Counted from the stretch's first letter, positions 8,421 through 16,789 are shown. The stretch: 64,000 nt of DNA from Micromonospora alfalfae (GCF_022230925.1 NZ_JAKKFH010000045.1:1-64000); one strand, 5' to 3'. Numbers and translations: made by a program. Notes: a model not told the origin generated them from the sequence alone.

Positions 8421-8443
8421 GCCACGGGCCCCCCACCCGTGGC
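8421..8443. terminator. Hairpin between convergent genes
   Basis: GCCACGGG and CCCGTGGC form a perfect 8-bp stem around a C-rich 7-nt loop, in the 63-bp gap between DUF2469 (plus) and the molybdopterin oxidoreductase (minus). There is no T-tract. It could stop transcription from either side. Confidence 0.45.
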
Positions 8444-8460
8444 GTGACACCCGCCGCCGA

Positions 8461-9603
8461 TCACTCGGCCGGCACCACCACCTCGACCCGCTGCACCATG
8501 TTGTTGGCGAAGCCGCCACGGTTCCACTGTTGCTCGACCGGCTGGGTCCGCCCGGACGCGTCGGTCGCCCGCGCGCCGAGCACGTACCGGCCGGGGGTGG
8601 CGACCCACTCGTGCCGCCAGCGCCGCCAGGCGAAGTCCCCCGCGTCCGCCGGGTCCAGCACGGCCGGCGCCCAGCTCTGCCCACCGTCGGTGGTCACCTC
8701 CACGGCGACCACCGGGGCGTGCCCCGACCAGGCCCGACCATCCAGCGTGCACGGGCCCTGTCGCAGCACCCGACGGCGGGACATGAAGTCGGGGAACCCG
8801 GGTGGACGGACCAGCGCCCGTGGCTCGATCCGGGTGACCGGCACGCCCGGGTCGTCCGCGTCCCGGCGTAACCGGTAGGCCACCACGTTCTGGTACCCCT
8901 CGAACGGCTCGGTCCGCAGCTCGATCGAGTGGACCCACTTCACGTGCGCCATGCCGTACCAGCCCGGCACGATCAGCCGCAGCGGCGCCCCGTGCTGCGG
9001 CAGCAGGGGAGCGCCGTTCATCTCGTACGCCAGCAGCACCTCCTCGCGCAGCGCGTCGGCGACCGGAAGCGCCCGCTGGTAGTCCTGCTCGATCCCGCGC
9101 TCCACACCGTGATCGGCGCCGGTGAAGACCACGTCCACCGCGTCCGGGCCGACGCCCGCCTCCCGCAGCAGCGGAGCGAGGGGGGTCCCGGTCCACTCCG
9201 CGTTGCCGACCGCCTCGACCAGCCAGGGCTGGCTGACCGGCCGGGGGTGCAGCAGGGCCCGGCCGTTGCCGGCGCACTCCAGTGTCACCTGCCGGGTGAC
9301 GCGAGGCCGTTCGCGCAGGTCGGCGAGGGTGACCGTCAACGGACTGTCCACCGCACCTCCGATGGTCAACGTGTGCGTCGCCGGGTCGAGCTCCGGGATG
9401 TCGTAGTGGATCAGCAGGTAGTGCAGCCCGGCCGGGGTGACGTCGTAGCGCAGCGCCTCCAACGGGATGCCGTGGTTGCGGGCCGCGAGCTGCAACTCCT
9501 CGGCGCTGATCGTCTCGTCCGGCTCCGCGAGCCGGGACGGGCCGCTCACCTCGGTCACGGTGGGCCCGGTGGGGGACGACGTCCGGTCATCGAGAGTGGT
9601 CAT
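8461..9603 (-). CDS. Sulfite-oxidase-type molybdopterin oxidoreductase
   Basis: A 380-residue enzyme of the sulfite oxidase/YedY/nitrate reductase superfamily, which binds molybdenum through a pterin dithiolene and one protein cysteine. The Mo-ligand Cys is in VTLECAGNGR. The cofactor-binding part (GVERGIEQDYQRALPVADAL, then PLRLIVPGWYGMAHVKW) is followed by a C-terminal Ig-like dimerisation domain (VAVEVTTDGGQSWAPAVL). No signal peptide or heme domain is present, so it is predicted cytoplasmic. GGGGAGG precedes the ATG. The gene stands alone between convergent and divergent neighbours. The physiological substrate is unknown. Confidence 0.88.
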   Translation of the reverse strand: MTTLDDRTSSPTGPTVTEVSGPSRLAEPDETISAEELQLAARNHGIPLEALRYDVTPAGLHYLLIHYDIPELDPATHTLTIGGAVDSPLTVTLADLRERPRVTRQVTLECAGNGRALLHPRPVSQPWLVEAVGNAEWTGTPLAPLLREAGVGPDAVDVVFTGADHGVERGIEQDYQRALPVADALREEVLLAYEMNGAPLLPQHGAPLRLIVPGWYGMAHVKWVHSIELRTEPFEGYQNVVAYRLRRDADDPGVPVTRIEPRALVRPPGFPDFMSRRRVLRQGPCTLDGRAWSGHAPVVAVEVTTDGGQSWAPAVLDPADAGDFAWRRWRHEWVATPGRYVLGARATDASGRTQPVEQQWNRGGFANNMVQRVEVVVPAE

Positions 9604-9749
9604 GCGGCCTCCCCGGCACAGACGGCGGCACCCGCCGTACGCGGCCCAGCCTAGGCCCTGCGTGGCGACCCGAGAACGACACCGGAGCTACGGCCGCGCG
9701 GGGGTGGTGAGTCGGTACCGGTTGGGCCGAGTGACCATTGAGGGTTGTG

Positions 9750-10196
9750 ATGATTGCGGATGAGGAATTCTGGCGGCTCGTTGCGGTGCTGGGCGGCCGG
9801 CCCGAGGCGCACGACGACGGGCCGTACGAGCGGTTGACCGCCGTGCTGGCGGAAGAGCCGGTGGAGCGGATCATCGGCTTCGCGGAGACGCTCGCGTTCA
9901 CGCTCTACCAACTGGACCGTCGGGTGCTCGCTCAGACCGTCCTGCCCGGCGGCGACCGTCTGTCCGATGACAGTTTCCTGTACGCCCGTTGCGCGGTGGT
10001 GGTGGCCGGACCAGCGGCGTTCGATGCCGTACTGGTCGATCCGGCGGTGTTCGCGCGCTTCACCACCGACGAGGCCGCCCACGCGGAATCGCTTCTTGAC
10101 GTCCCGTCCAACGCCTACCAGAAAGCGACCGGGCAGGAGTGGGAGCACGTCGAGGAGTGCGACTACGAGACCGGGTCCAACGAACAGTGGTGGTGA
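9750..10196 (+). CDS. DUF4240 protein
   Basis: A 148-residue soluble protein matching the DUF4240 pattern: an N-terminal MIADEEFWRLV, a helical middle (IIGFAETLAFTLYQLDRRVLAQ), and the YARCAVVVAGPAAFDAVL segment. These proteins are common singletons in Streptomyces and relatives, and their role is unknown. The frame is open to TTG 9738, but GAGG at 9740-9743 is 6 nt before the ATG at 9750, which fixes the start. Two DnaA-box-like sites lie downstream. Confidence 0.8.
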   Translation: MIADEEFWRLVAVLGGRPEAHDDGPYERLTAVLAEEPVERIIGFAETLAFTLYQLDRRVLAQTVLPGGDRLSDDSFLYARCAVVVAGPAAFDAVLVDPAVFARFTTDEAAHAESLLDVPSNAYQKATGQEWEHVEECDYETGSNEQWW

Positions 10197-10257
10197 CCTG
10201 GTCTGTCAGGTGTCGGCTCAGCGTCCGGGCATAGCAGATCATCGAGGGCGTCGGGTG

Positions 10258-10286
10258 GTCGTCCACAGCGCCTCCGGTTGTCCACA
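10258..10286 (+). promoter_or_regulatory. Pair of DnaA-box-like sites upstream of the M23 gene
   Basis: TTGTCCACA at 10278-10286 is an exact match to the actinobacterial DnaA-box consensus. TCGTCCACA at 10258-10266 differs by one base. They lie 53-81 nt before the ATG at 10339. They may bind DnaA as a regulator; two sites do not make an origin. Confidence 0.4.
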
Positions 10287-10338
10287 GCCTCGTCGGCCGG
10301 GCTGGCTGACGACCCAGCGTCGGCCGGAGGCTGCCGTC

Positions 10339-11040
10339 ATGCGACAGCCATCCGCCCGTTCGATCCGCCGCACGGTGCTGCTCTGCGCCGCGATCCCGCT
10401 CGCACTGACCGTCCAGCTCTGCGGGCTGGCGGTGCTGGTAGCGGCGGTGCCCGGTCAACCACCGACCCCGACCGTGCCGGTAGCGGCCCTGGCCGTGCCG
10501 GTCGTCGACCCAGCGCCCGCCGGGCGGTTCCGCTGGCCTGTCGACGGGCCGCCTCGTCCGGTGCGCCGGTTCGACCCGCCGCCGCGACAGTGGCTGCCCG
10601 GCCATCGCGGCGTCGACCTGGCCGCTCCCGCCGGAGCGGTGGTCCGCAGCGCCGGGCCGGGCACCGTGCTCTTCGCCGGTCTGGTGGCCGGTCGACCGGT
10701 GGTCACCGTGGGGCACGCCGACGGGCTGCGGACCACCCACGAGCCGGTCCAACCCGCCGTACGCCCCGGCCAGCCGGTCACCGCCGGCGCGCCGCTGGGC
10801 GAGCTGCTGCCCGGGCATCCGGGGTGCCCGGCCGAGGCGTGCCTGCACTGGGGCCTGCGCCGGGGCGAGGAATACCTCGACCCGCTGGCCCTGCTCGGCC
10901 TCGGCCAGGTTCGGCTGCTTCCGGTCGGTCCGGTCGCGGTGTCCGCTCCCGGCCGTGCGGTCAGCGCTGGGCGAGAAGTGCCGGCAGCCGTGCGGCCAGC
11001 CGTTCGTACTCGTCGGCGGCGTTGTAGACCTGGCCGGTGA
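10339..11040 (+). CDS. Secreted M23-family peptidase-like protein
   Basis: The 233-residue protein begins with a signal peptide or membrane anchor (RRTVLLCAAIPLALTVQLCGLAVLVAAVPG), then a Pro-rich linker, then an M23/LytM-like domain (RFDPPPRQWLPGHRGVDLAAPAGAV). The first metal-ligand pair, H-x3-D, is present in HRGVDL. The second motif is LHWG, where active M23 enzymes have H-x-H, so activity is uncertain. It may be a divalent-metal protease acting on peptidoglycan or a degenerate binding domain. The Arg-rich C-terminus overlaps the convergent aminotransferase gene by 80 nt. Confidence 0.75.
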   Translation: MRQPSARSIRRTVLLCAAIPLALTVQLCGLAVLVAAVPGQPPTPTVPVAALAVPVVDPAPAGRFRWPVDGPPRPVRRFDPPPRQWLPGHRGVDLAAPAGAVVRSAGPGTVLFAGLVAGRPVVTVGHADGLRTTHEPVQPAVRPGQPVTAGAPLGELLPGHPGCPAEACLHWGLRRGEEYLDPLALLGLGQVRLLPVGPVAVSAPGRAVSAGREVPAAVRPAVRTRRRRCRPGR

Positions 11041-12142
11041 GCCGAAGCCACCCCCGGCCGTTCCAGCTCATCACCGCCACCTCGGCGGCGAGCCGCTCAC
11101 CGATCCGCGCCTGCAACGCCCGCGCCGCGTCGATCCTGGTGCCCGTGCCGGGCGGCAGGGGGATGAGGCGCAGCGCCACCCCCGGCCCGCCGGGCTCCGG
11201 CAGGTCGGCGTGGGCCACCCCCAGGGCGTCCCCCACCACCCGCTGGCCGTACGCGGCGAGCGCGGCGTTGTGCGCCCGCACCCGGTCGACGCCGAGACTG
11301 CGCATCGTGAACAGGCCGGCCGGGGCGGCCAGCCAGGGCGTGTAGTCGAGCGTCGCCTGCCACTCCAGCCGGGCCGGGAAACCCGACTCCTGCTCCCACG
11401 ACACCACCAGCGGCTCGATCCGGTCCCGCCACTGCGGCGCCACCGCCAGCAGGGCGGTCCCACGCGGTGCGAACGCCCACTTGTGCAGGTTGCCCACCCA
11501 GAAGTCCGCGCCGACGCTGGCCACCGCCGTGGGCAGCATGCCCGGGGCGTGCGCGGCGTCCACCAGGACCGGCACGCCGTGTTCGCGGGCCACCCCGACG
11601 ACGGCGGCCACCGGGAAGAGCTTCGCGGTGGCCGAGGTGAGCTGGTCGACGACGAGCAGCCGGGTCCGCCCGGGGCGCAGGCCGGCGCGGATGCTCTGCA
11701 CGATCTGCTCGTCGGTGGCGGCCAGGGGGATCGGCAGGACCCGGCTGACAGCGCCGGTGCGGCGGCACTCGCGCTGAATCGCCAGGCTCACCGCCCCGTA
11801 CCCGTGGTCGGTGCTCAGCACCTCGTCGCCGGCCTTGAGGCCAACCGACTGGAGCACCACGGCGACGCCGGTAGTGGTGTTGCCCACCAGGGCGCTGCCG
11901 TCCGGGTCGGCGCCCAGGAACGCTGCGAGGTGCCGGCGGGTGTGCGCGATCCGGTCCACCAGCCCCTGGGTGAAGAAGCGCAGCGGGTTCGCCTCCATCT
12001 CGTCGCGCAGCCGCTGCTGGGCGCGCTGCACGCCGATCGGCACCGCGCCGAACGAGCCATGGTTGAGGTGGCTGACCGCCGGGTCCAGGGAGAAGAGCAG
12101 GCGGGCGCCCGGGATCGGCTCAGGAGGATTCGGGACGCTCAC
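10961..12142 (-). CDS. Class V aminotransferase (isopenicillin-N-epimerase-like)
   Basis: A 393-residue PLP-dependent enzyme of aspartate-aminotransferase fold type I, class V. Visible residues are the probable PLP lysine K221 in NLHKWAFAPRG, D195 in VLVDAAHAPGM for the pyridine nitrogen, and the GNTTTGVAVVL phosphate-binding loop. Family members include isopenicillin N epimerase and cysteine desulfurase-like proteins. No antibiotic cluster surrounds it, so the substrate is unknown. GTG 12142 was chosen because TACGAT ends 6 nt upstream and the frame before it is not conserved. Confidence 0.85.
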   Translation of the reverse strand: MSVPNPPEPIPGARLLFSLDPAVSHLNHGSFGAVPIGVQRAQQRLRDEMEANPLRFFTQGLVDRIAHTRRHLAAFLGADPDGSALVGNTTTGVAVVLQSVGLKAGDEVLSTDHGYGAVSLAIQRECRRTGAVSRVLPIPLAATDEQIVQSIRAGLRPGRTRLLVVDQLTSATAKLFPVAAVVGVAREHGVPVLVDAAHAPGMLPTAVASVGADFWVGNLHKWAFAPRGTALLAVAPQWRDRIEPLVVSWEQESGFPARLEWQATLDYTPWLAAPAGLFTMRSLGVDRVRAHNAALAAYGQRVVGDALGVAHADLPEPGGPGVALRLIPLPPGTGTRIDAARALQARIGERLAAEVAVMSWNGRGWLRLTGQVYNAADEYERLAARLPALLAQR

Positions 12143-12148
12143 TTGATG

Positions 12149-12154
12149 ATCGTA
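12149..12154 (-). promoter_or_regulatory. -10 box of the class V aminotransferase gene
   Basis: On the minus strand TACGAT lies 6 nt before the GTG at 12142, with no ribosome-binding site between. This supports a leaderless start independent of xerC upstream. Confidence 0.45.
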
Positions 12155-12186
12155 ACCGCCACGCTCGCACGCCCTCCGGCCCTTGA

Positions 12187-13245
12187 TCAGGCGCGCGGGT
12201 GCGCCTGCCGGTAGGCGGTACGCAGCCGCTCGACCGAGACGTGGGTGTAGATCTGTGTGCTCGCCAGCGACGAGTGGCCGAGCAGTTCCTGCACGGCGCG
12301 AAGGTCCGCGCCACCCTCCAGGAGGTGGGTGGCCGCGGAGTGGCGCAGATCGTGCGGGCTGGTCCGGGGGAGCCCGGCGGCCTCTGCGTACGCACCGACA
12401 ATCTGACGTGCGGTCGTCGGGTTGAGCCGACCACCCCGGGCACCCAGCAGCAGCGCGTCGCCGGAGCGGGCGCCCACCATCACCGGGCGGCCCCGGCGCA
12501 GCCAGTCGTCCAACGCCCGCTGGGCGGGCACCCCGTACGGCACCGAACGCTCCCGCCCGCCCTTGCCGAACACCCGGATCACCCGCCGGCCGTGGTCGAC
12601 ATCCCCGACGTCCAATCCACACGCCTCGCTGACCCGTACGCCGGTGGCGTAGAGCAGCTCCAGCAGCACCCGGTCCCGTAGCGGCACCGCCTCGGCCCCT
12701 TCCGCTGCGTCCGACGTCGGCGCGGCTTCGGCGTCCGTGCGTGGCGGGTTCGTGCGGGTTGCGTCGTCCGTGCGGGTTGCGTCAGTGTGCGGTGGCGGGT
12801 TGGTGGGCGGCGCCTGCCGGGACGGTGCCTCGACCAGAGCGGCGGCCTGGTCGGCGCGCAGCACGCTGGGCAGGTCCCGGTGCGCGCGAGGGCTGGCCAG
12901 CGCGGCGCCCACGTCGGCGGGGAGCAGTCCGGCCCGGTGTGCCCAGGCGCTGAATGCCCGCGCCGACGCGGCCCGCCGGGCCAACGACGTGCGGGCCGCA
13001 CCCGTGGTGCGCTGCCGTGCCAGCCAACTGCGAAGCACCGACAGGTCCAGCTCGGCGAGGTCGACGCAGCCCATTCGGACGGCGTGGTCGAGTAGCGAGA
13101 CCAGATCGGTGACGTACGCGCGGACGGTGTGCGCCGAGCGGTTACGGACCCGGGACAGGTGTTCGGCGAAGTCGTCGACAGCGTCGCGCAACGCTGGCGG
13201 GAGCGCCTGGTGCATGGCCCGGGTGCCCCGGTCCGGTCGGCTCAT
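12187..13245 (-). CDS. xerC: Tyrosine recombinase XerC with a 45-residue insertion
   Basis: XerC-type recombinases resolve chromosome dimers at dif. The N-terminal SAM-like core-binding domain covers residues 15-140 and the catalytic domain 188-345. All six catalytic residues are visible: R204 (GVRVSE), K228 (FGKGGRERSVP), H298 and R301 (SPHDLRHSAATH), H324 (LLGHSS) and Y333 (TQIYTH). Between the domains is a Thr/Asp/Pro-rich insertion (about residues 141-186) encoded in part by two 18-nt direct repeats. Its place beside dprA and comM is the usual one in actinobacteria. ATG at 13215 is an alternative start. Assignment to XerC rather than XerD rests on this context. Confidence 0.9.
   Translation of the reverse strand: MSRPDRGTRAMHQALPPALRDAVDDFAEHLSRVRNRSAHTVRAYVTDLVSLLDHAVRMGCVDLAELDLSVLRSWLARQRTTGAARTSLARRAASARAFSAWAHRAGLLPADVGAALASPRAHRDLPSVLRADQAAALVEAPSRQAPPTNPPPHTDATRTDDATRTNPPRTDAEAAPTSDAAEGAEAVPLRDRVLLELLYATGVRVSEACGLDVGDVDHGRRVIRVFGKGGRERSVPYGVPAQRALDDWLRRGRPVMVGARSGDALLLGARGGRLNPTTARQIVGAYAEAAGLPRTSPHDLRHSAATHLLEGGADLRAVQELLGHSSLASTQIYTHVSVERLRTAYRQAHPRA
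12751..12786. repeat. Two 18-nt direct repeats inside xerC
   Basis: CGTGCGGGTTGCGTC recurs at 12751 and 12769, an 18-nt period. The repeat encodes the DATRT motifs in the linker insertion of XerC. In-frame expansion would lengthen only the linker. Confidence 0.8.
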
Positions 13246-13371
13246 CGTGGTCGCGCCGACGTGCAGGCCGGTTCCTCGGCCCCGGCACCCTCACTGACGG
13301 CTGACACGGCACCAGCCTACGGCCGGTCCGCCTCCGCCACCGGACACGACGGCGCCGGTGTCCACCCGCGA

Positions 13372-13482
13372 CTACCGGCGGTTGTTCTTCTTGATCAGGA
13401 ACACGACCAAGCCGACAACGAGCACGGCGGTCACGACGAGACAGCAGAGCACGCTGATGTGCCACGGCTTGATTGCACCCAT
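13372..13482 (-). CDS. 36-residue single-pass membrane peptide, TatA-like N-terminus
   Basis: A tiny protein that begins MGAIKPWHISVLCC, then has one membrane helix (LVVTAVLVVGLVVFLI) and a basic end, KKNNRR. The MGxxxPWH start resembles the first residues of mycobacterial TatA, but the FGAKKLP hinge and amphipathic helix are missing. Support for it being a gene: TACCGT lies 8 nt before the ATG on the minus strand, and the stop lies in a gap between xerC and dprA. It may be a short Tat-like or unrelated membrane peptide. Confidence 0.6.
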   Translation of the reverse strand: MGAIKPWHISVLCCLVVTAVLVVGLVVFLIKKNNRR

Positions 13483-13490
13483 GACCGGGC

Positions 13491-13496
13491 ACGGTA
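13491..13496 (-). promoter_or_regulatory. -10 box of the 36-residue peptide gene
   Basis: On the minus strand TACCGT ends 8 nt before the ATG at 13482, the same geometry as the other leaderless candidates in this window. Confidence 0.4.
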
Positions 13497-13586
13497 CCGG
13501 CAGTGTCGGCTGGCCGGGATCCCGACCGCGAGAGGGCACCGGCATCCCGGACGACCACCTCGGCCGGGCGGCGGTGACGCATCCGC

Positions 13587-14801
13587 TCAGGCAACAGGTC
13601 GACCGGACGTCTCCGCCACCGCACGCTTCTGTTTGGCTGGCGCGACGAGGGCGTAGCCGTCGTCGCGACGGACCACCATGGACAGCTGCTCCAGCAGTGA
13701 CAGCTTGCGCAACGCGGTCCGGACGTCGACGCCGGCGCGCGCGGAGAGCCGGTCCACTCCCATCGCGCCTCGGCGGGGCAGCGCCTCCAGCAGCGACAGC
13801 GCGTCGTCGTCCAGCGCGTCGGTGGCCCGCTGCGGTCCACGTGCCAGCGGGGCCAGGTCCACGCCGATCCGACCTACCTCCTCCAGCACGTGCGCGACCC
13901 CGGTGACCAGTCGGGCCTTGGACTGCTCGCGCAGGAACTCGTGCGCGCCGACGGACATCGCCGAGGTCACCGGCCCTGGCACCACCATGGCCACCCGACT
14001 GGCGTGGATGGCTCGCCGCGCGGTCTGCGTCGCGCCACTGCGCGCCGACGCCTCCACCACGACGGTGCCCCGGGTGCCTGCGGCGATCACCCGGTTGCGG
14101 ATCAGGAACCGGGGCCGCAGCGGCTCGGCTCCGGGCGGCCACTCGCTGAGCAGCAGCCCCGTCTCGGCGATCCGGTCGAAGAGCGCGGCGTTGCCCATCG
14201 GGTACGGACGGTCGAGCCCGCAGGCGAGCACCGCGACGGTCAGACCGCCAGCGGTGAGTGCGCCCCTGTGGGCGGCGGCGTCGATGCCGAACGCGCCACC
14301 GGACACGACAGTCCAGTCCCGCTCCGCCAAGCCGTACCCCAACTCGGTCGCGACGTGCTGCCCATAGCCGGTGGCCGCCCGCGCCCCGACCACTGCCACC
14401 GAGCGGTCCAGAGCCTCGCCGAGCGGCCAGCTCCCGCGTACCCAGAAGCAGAGCGGCGGGGCGGTCTCACAGTCCACCCGGCGGCTGACGTCCGGCAGCC
14501 GCATCGCGGCCAGGCTGGCGACCTGGGCCGGCCACTCCTCGTCGTCCGGCGTGACCAGCCGGGCACCCAGTCGATCCGCCCGCTCCAGCGCCTCCGCGGC
14601 CACCGCCCGCGCGTCGCCGGACGCCGAGCGTGCGGCGACAGTGGTGTGCAGCCAGCCGTCCGGACTGCCGCCGTCGAGCAGCAGAGCCAGGGTCTCCACC
14701 GGACCGTGTCGTTCGACAAGGTGATGCACAGCGCGCGTGCCCGGCTCCGCCAACCAGGTCAGGGCGACCCGGGCCAGCCTTCGTTCGTCCTCGGCGCTCA
14801 C
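13587..14801 (-). CDS. dprA: DNA-processing protein DprA
   Basis: DprA protects incoming single-stranded DNA and loads RecA during transformation; it is also widespread in non-competent bacteria. The 404-residue protein has an N-terminal helical domain, the Rossmann-like core (ALDRSVAVVGARAATGYGQH, then TVVSGGAFGIDAAAHRGAL, then LLSEWPPGAEPLRPRFLIRN) and a C-terminal winged-helix-like domain (residues 320-395). GTG at 14801 overlaps the comM stop by 4 nt, so the two are coupled. The actinobacterial comM-dprA pairing is conserved. Confidence 0.95.
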   Translation of the reverse strand: MSAEDERRLARVALTWLAEPGTRAVHHLVERHGPVETLALLLDGGSPDGWLHTTVAARSASGDARAVAAEALERADRLGARLVTPDDEEWPAQVASLAAMRLPDVSRRVDCETAPPLCFWVRGSWPLGEALDRSVAVVGARAATGYGQHVATELGYGLAERDWTVVSGGAFGIDAAAHRGALTAGGLTVAVLACGLDRPYPMGNAALFDRIAETGLLLSEWPPGAEPLRPRFLIRNRVIAAGTRGTVVVEASARSGATQTARRAIHASRVAMVVPGPVTSAMSVGAHEFLREQSKARLVTGVAHVLEEVGRIGVDLAPLARGPQRATDALDDDALSLLEALPRRGAMGVDRLSARAGVDVRTALRKLSLLEQLSMVVRRDDGYALVAPAKQKRAVAETSGRPVA

Positions 14802-16318
14802 GCCGCCTCCCCCGTCCGTAGTTGAAGCGCTTCCCGGACGTCGTCCTGGTCAGGTCGGTCGCGACCGTCCAGATCAGCGATGGTCCAGGCCATCCGGATC
14901 ACCCGGTCGAAGCCGCGCGCCGACAGCGAGCCGGAGTCGAGCCGGCCGCGCAACTCCACGGTGACCCGGGCCGGCAGCCGCCACGGCGGTCGGCGCAGGT
15001 GGGGACCTTCCACCTCGGCGTTGAGCCGTCGACCGAGGTCGGCCCAGCGGGCGGCGGCTGCCTGCCGGGCCGCCGCCACCCGGGCGGCGACAGTCGCCGA
15101 GGGCTCGACATCGCCGTCGGTCGCCATCAGCTCGGCCGCCCGCACCGGCATCAGCCGCACCTGGACGTCGATCCGGTCGAGCAGTGGCCCGGAGAGCCTT
15201 CCCAGGTAGCGGCGGCGCACCAGCGGCGAACACTCGCAGTGCGCGTCGCCAGCCGGTTTCGCGCACGGACACGGGTTGGCCGCCAGGACCAACTGGGTCC
15301 GGGCCGGGTACACGGTGCCGCCCCCGCTGCGGCTGAGCTGGATGCGGCCGTGCTCCAGCGGCTGGCGCAGCGCCTCCAGCGCGCCCTTGCTGAACTCAGG
15401 AGCCTCATCCAGGAAGAGCACCCCGCGATGCGCCAGCGACACCGCGCCGGGTCGGGCCAGCCCCGAGCCGCCCCCGACCAGCGACGGCACTGTCGCGGTG
15501 TGGTGCGGCGCCTGGAACGGCGGGCGACGCAGCAGCCGACCACCCGGCGGCAGCAGCCCGGCGACCGAGTGCAGCGCGGTGACCTCCAGCGCCGCGTCGT
15601 CGTCAAGCTCGGGCAGGATCGACGGCAGTCGTTCGGCGAGCATCGTCTTGCCGGCGCCCGGCGGGCCGAGCAGCGCCACGTGGTGCCCGCCGGCCGCGGC
15701 GACCTCCAGGGCGCGCCGACCCAGTTGCTGGCCGGCGACGTCGGCGAGATCCGGGCCACCGGCCGGCGGCTCCGGGATGTCCGCCGGTGGTTCGATGAGC
15801 GGGGTCCCGTCCCGAACGAAGGCGACGAGCCGGTGCAGGGTGTCCACCGCTCGCACCCGTACCCCCGGGATGACGGCGGCCTCGGCGGCGTTGCCGACCG
15901 GGACGATCACCCGAGCGACGCCGGCCTGGGCTGCGGCGGCGACCATCGGGAGTACGCCGCGCACCGGCCGGACCGTCCCGTCGAGCCCCAGCTCGCCGAG
16001 GACCACCACCCCCTCCAGGGGGAGCAGCGGCAACTCACCTGAGCCACCCAGCAGCGCCGCGGCGATGGCCAGGTCGAAGGCCGACCCGAACTTCGGCAGC
16101 GTGGCGGGCAGCAGGTTGAGGGTGATCCGCCGGTTGGGCCAGCGCTGGCCGGAGTTGACCACTGCGGCGCGGACCCGGTCGCGGGCCTCGTGCAGGGCGG
16201 TGTCCGGCAGGCCGGAGATCACCACCGCCGGCAGGCCGGCGGCCAGGTCGGCCTCCACCTCGACGAGGTGGCCGGTCACCCCGACCAGCCCCACGCAGAG
16301 CACCTTCGCGTAGCTCAC
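14798..16318 (-). CDS. comM: Mg-chelatase-like AAA ATPase (YifB/ComM)
   Basis: The 506-residue protein belongs to the YifB/ComM family; ComM is a hexameric helicase that drives branch migration during natural transformation. The N-terminal Lon-like domain (about 1-170) is followed by an AAA core with Walker A GPPGAGKT, Walker B VLFLDEAPEF, and an arginine-finger region, and a C-terminal domain. A four-Cys motif, NPCPCAKPAGDAHCEC, is intact. GTG 16318 is the start; GGAGG upstream is at long spacing. It lies between yraN and dprA, the usual order. Confidence 0.93.
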   Translation of the reverse strand: MSYAKVLCVGLVGVTGHLVEVEADLAAGLPAVVISGLPDTALHEARDRVRAAVVNSGQRWPNRRITLNLLPATLPKFGSAFDLAIAAALLGGSGELPLLPLEGVVVLGELGLDGTVRPVRGVLPMVAAAAQAGVARVIVPVGNAAEAAVIPGVRVRAVDTLHRLVAFVRDGTPLIEPPADIPEPPAGGPDLADVAGQQLGRRALEVAAAGGHHVALLGPPGAGKTMLAERLPSILPELDDDAALEVTALHSVAGLLPPGGRLLRRPPFQAPHHTATVPSLVGGGSGLARPGAVSLAHRGVLFLDEAPEFSKGALEALRQPLEHGRIQLSRSGGGTVYPARTQLVLAANPCPCAKPAGDAHCECSPLVRRRYLGRLSGPLLDRIDVQVRLMPVRAAELMATDGDVEPSATVAARVAAARQAAAARWADLGRRLNAEVEGPHLRRPPWRLPARVTVELRGRLDSGSLSARGFDRVIRMAWTIADLDGRDRPDQDDVREALQLRTGEAA

Positions 16319-16348
16319 GGCGCGTCACCAATCCTCCGGGTACGCATG

Positions 16349-16708
16349 TCAGAACGCGCCCTTGAGGTGGTCGACCTGCGCCGGACCGGCGTCGGGCAGC
16401 CGCACCGACAGCACGTCGAAGCGCACCTCCTCAGCGGTCGTGCCGGTCTCGGTCAGCCACCGCGCGGCGAGCCCCCGCAGACGGCGGGCCTTGGCCGGCA
16501 CCACCGCCTCGGCCGGGGTGCCGAAGGCCTCACCCCGTCGGGTCTTCACCTCGCAGAAGGCGAGCACCGGCCCGTCCCACGCGATGATGTCGATCTCCCC
16601 GGCCGGGCAGCGCCAGTTTCGGGCGATAGGGCGCAGCCCCGCCTCGGTCAGGTGCCGGGCCGCACACTGCTCGCCGTACGCGCCAACCGCCTGGTTCCGC
16701 TTCGTCAT
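16349..16708 (-). CDS. yraN: UPF0102 family endonuclease-like protein YraN
   Basis: A 119-residue member of the UPF0102/YraN family, which has a restriction-endonuclease-like fold. The key residues are visible as E in CPAGEIDIIAWDG, and E-V-K in AFCEVKTRRG; these match the D/E...E-x-K nuclease core. The frame is open to 16801, but conserved sequence begins at MTKRNQAVGAYGEQCAARHL, so ATG 16708 was chosen. It sits 30 nt upstream of comM in the same direction. The biological role is not established. Confidence 0.92.
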   Translation of the reverse strand: MTKRNQAVGAYGEQCAARHLTEAGLRPIARNWRCPAGEIDIIAWDGPVLAFCEVKTRRGEAFGTPAEAVVPAKARRLRGLAARWLTETGTTAEEVRFDVLSVRLPDAGPAQVDHLKGAF

Positions 16709-16762
16709 GGCCGGCACGGTGCCCGCCGGAGGGTGACCGCCGCGACCCGGCGGGGGCCCGGC

Positions 16763-16789
16763 TGTGGACAACGGGGGTGCTGTGGACAG
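16763..16789 (-). promoter_or_regulatory. DnaA-box-like pair upstream of yraN
   Basis: TGTGGACAA at 16763-16771 is the exact reverse complement of the DnaA-box consensus TTGTCCACA, and TGTGGACAG at 16781-16789 has one mismatch. They lie 55-81 nt upstream of the yraN start, a spacing very like the pair before the M23 gene. Confidence 0.4.

Noticed and set aside
10258..10286. Chromosomal or plasmid replication origin
   Set aside because: Only two DnaA-box-like sites and no A/T-rich unwinding element, dnaA or dnaN nearby.
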